64,000 nt of DNA from Lentinula raphanica (taxonomy: Eukaryota; Basidiomycota; Agaricomycetes; Agaricales; Omphalotaceae), in assembly GCA_027919835.1 (NCBI GenBank), contig JANVFP010000014.1:744001-808000 (forward strand), read 5' to 3'. Below the pieces are notes generated by a model. That model had not been told where the DNA came from, ran no database searches, and saw only the letters and a program-made list of their open reading frames with translations. Below, piece after piece: positions 63,804 through 64,000 of this stretch (the first letter of the stretch is position 1; each line of letters opens with the position of its first letter). The position numbers were made by a program, and so were the translations under genes.

Positions 63804-64000
63804 TTTGTTGCGAGCGAAGCGAAGCAACTGGGTTCATGTGAGGACCGTAGAGTGTGGTCTGAGTTTGTACTTGTTTGGCAAAAACGGGGCAACGATAGAA
63901 TTTTGCTCGTTTTGAGATATATGCCAGCTTCTGCGTTCAAATCCTCATATTTTTCCTAATGCTCTCAGAAGTATGCTCGCCTCAAGTGCCCGAACCAGTC
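63804..64000 (+). repeat. Dispersed repeat, copy 2 (cut by window end)
   Basis: Begins tgcgagcgaagcgaagcaac and follows 29539-29740 closely for the first ~70 bp, then with moderate divergence. Shared words include gagtgtggtctgagtttgta, atgctctca and gctcgcctcaa. It runs off the window. Confidence 0.65.

Overview
The window looks like nuclear DNA from a filamentous basidiomycete, most likely an Agaricomycete. Genes are split by many short introns (about 50-65 nt, GT..AG), and intergenic gaps are short. The gene content is typical of the group: a BEACH/WD40 giant protein, a DUF6699-type protein, a HAL/SAT4-type kinase, small cysteine-rich secreted proteins and F-box proteins. I cannot name the genus. 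Exon joins were built by hand from splice consensus and frame, so internal exon edges are less certain than gene spans.

Left part (1-18 kb). The 3' end of a WD40-repeat gene (+) is followed by a nearly pristine Mutator-like (MULE) DNA transposon at 1597-5236, with 156-bp terminal inverted repeats (one mismatch), an 8-bp target-site duplication and a multi-exon DDE/SWIM transposase. Next come a ~9.7 kb BEACH-WD40 gene (+), a convergent alpha/beta hydrolase (-) and a GNAT-like acetyltransferase (+).

Middle part (18-36 kb). This is an accessory region made mostly of duplications and insertions. It holds two tandem paralogues of an unknown secreted protein. It also holds decayed copies of a methyltransferase gene and of the kinesin 5' end, whose intact parents lie at 36.3-43.6 kb, and of the acetyltransferase, whose parent lies at 16.8 kb. 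These copies recur in the same order. A 131-codon ORF of unknown family is present in three copies (two open, one broken). A 2.08 kb AT-rich transposon-like insertion with a 9-bp target duplication lies between one copy of that ORF and its apparent TATA box. AT-rich DNA with a ~310-bp tandem duplication and a two-exon acidic gene completes the region.

Right part (36-64 kb). This is mostly housekeeping. It has a SAM-dependent methyltransferase (-) and a kinesin (+) sharing a divergent promoter, an F-box protein (-), a DUF6699-like protein (+), a TFIIIC delta/zinc-finger subunit (-), a Nop4/RBM28-type four-RRM ribosome-biogenesis protein (-), an aldo/keto reductase (+), two small cysteine-rich secreted proteins (-) with a third decayed relative, a HAL/SAT4-like kinase whose catalytic HRD reads HRN (-), and a thioredoxin-fold/DsbA-like protein (-). 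A dispersed repeat starts near the right edge and recurs near 29.5 kb, with a degenerate relative near 45.5 kb.

I saw no tRNA, rRNA or CRISPR array. The features that most deserve follow-up are the MULE, the chimeric duplication block with its unknown 131-aa ORF, the two secreted-protein families and the predicted pseudokinase.
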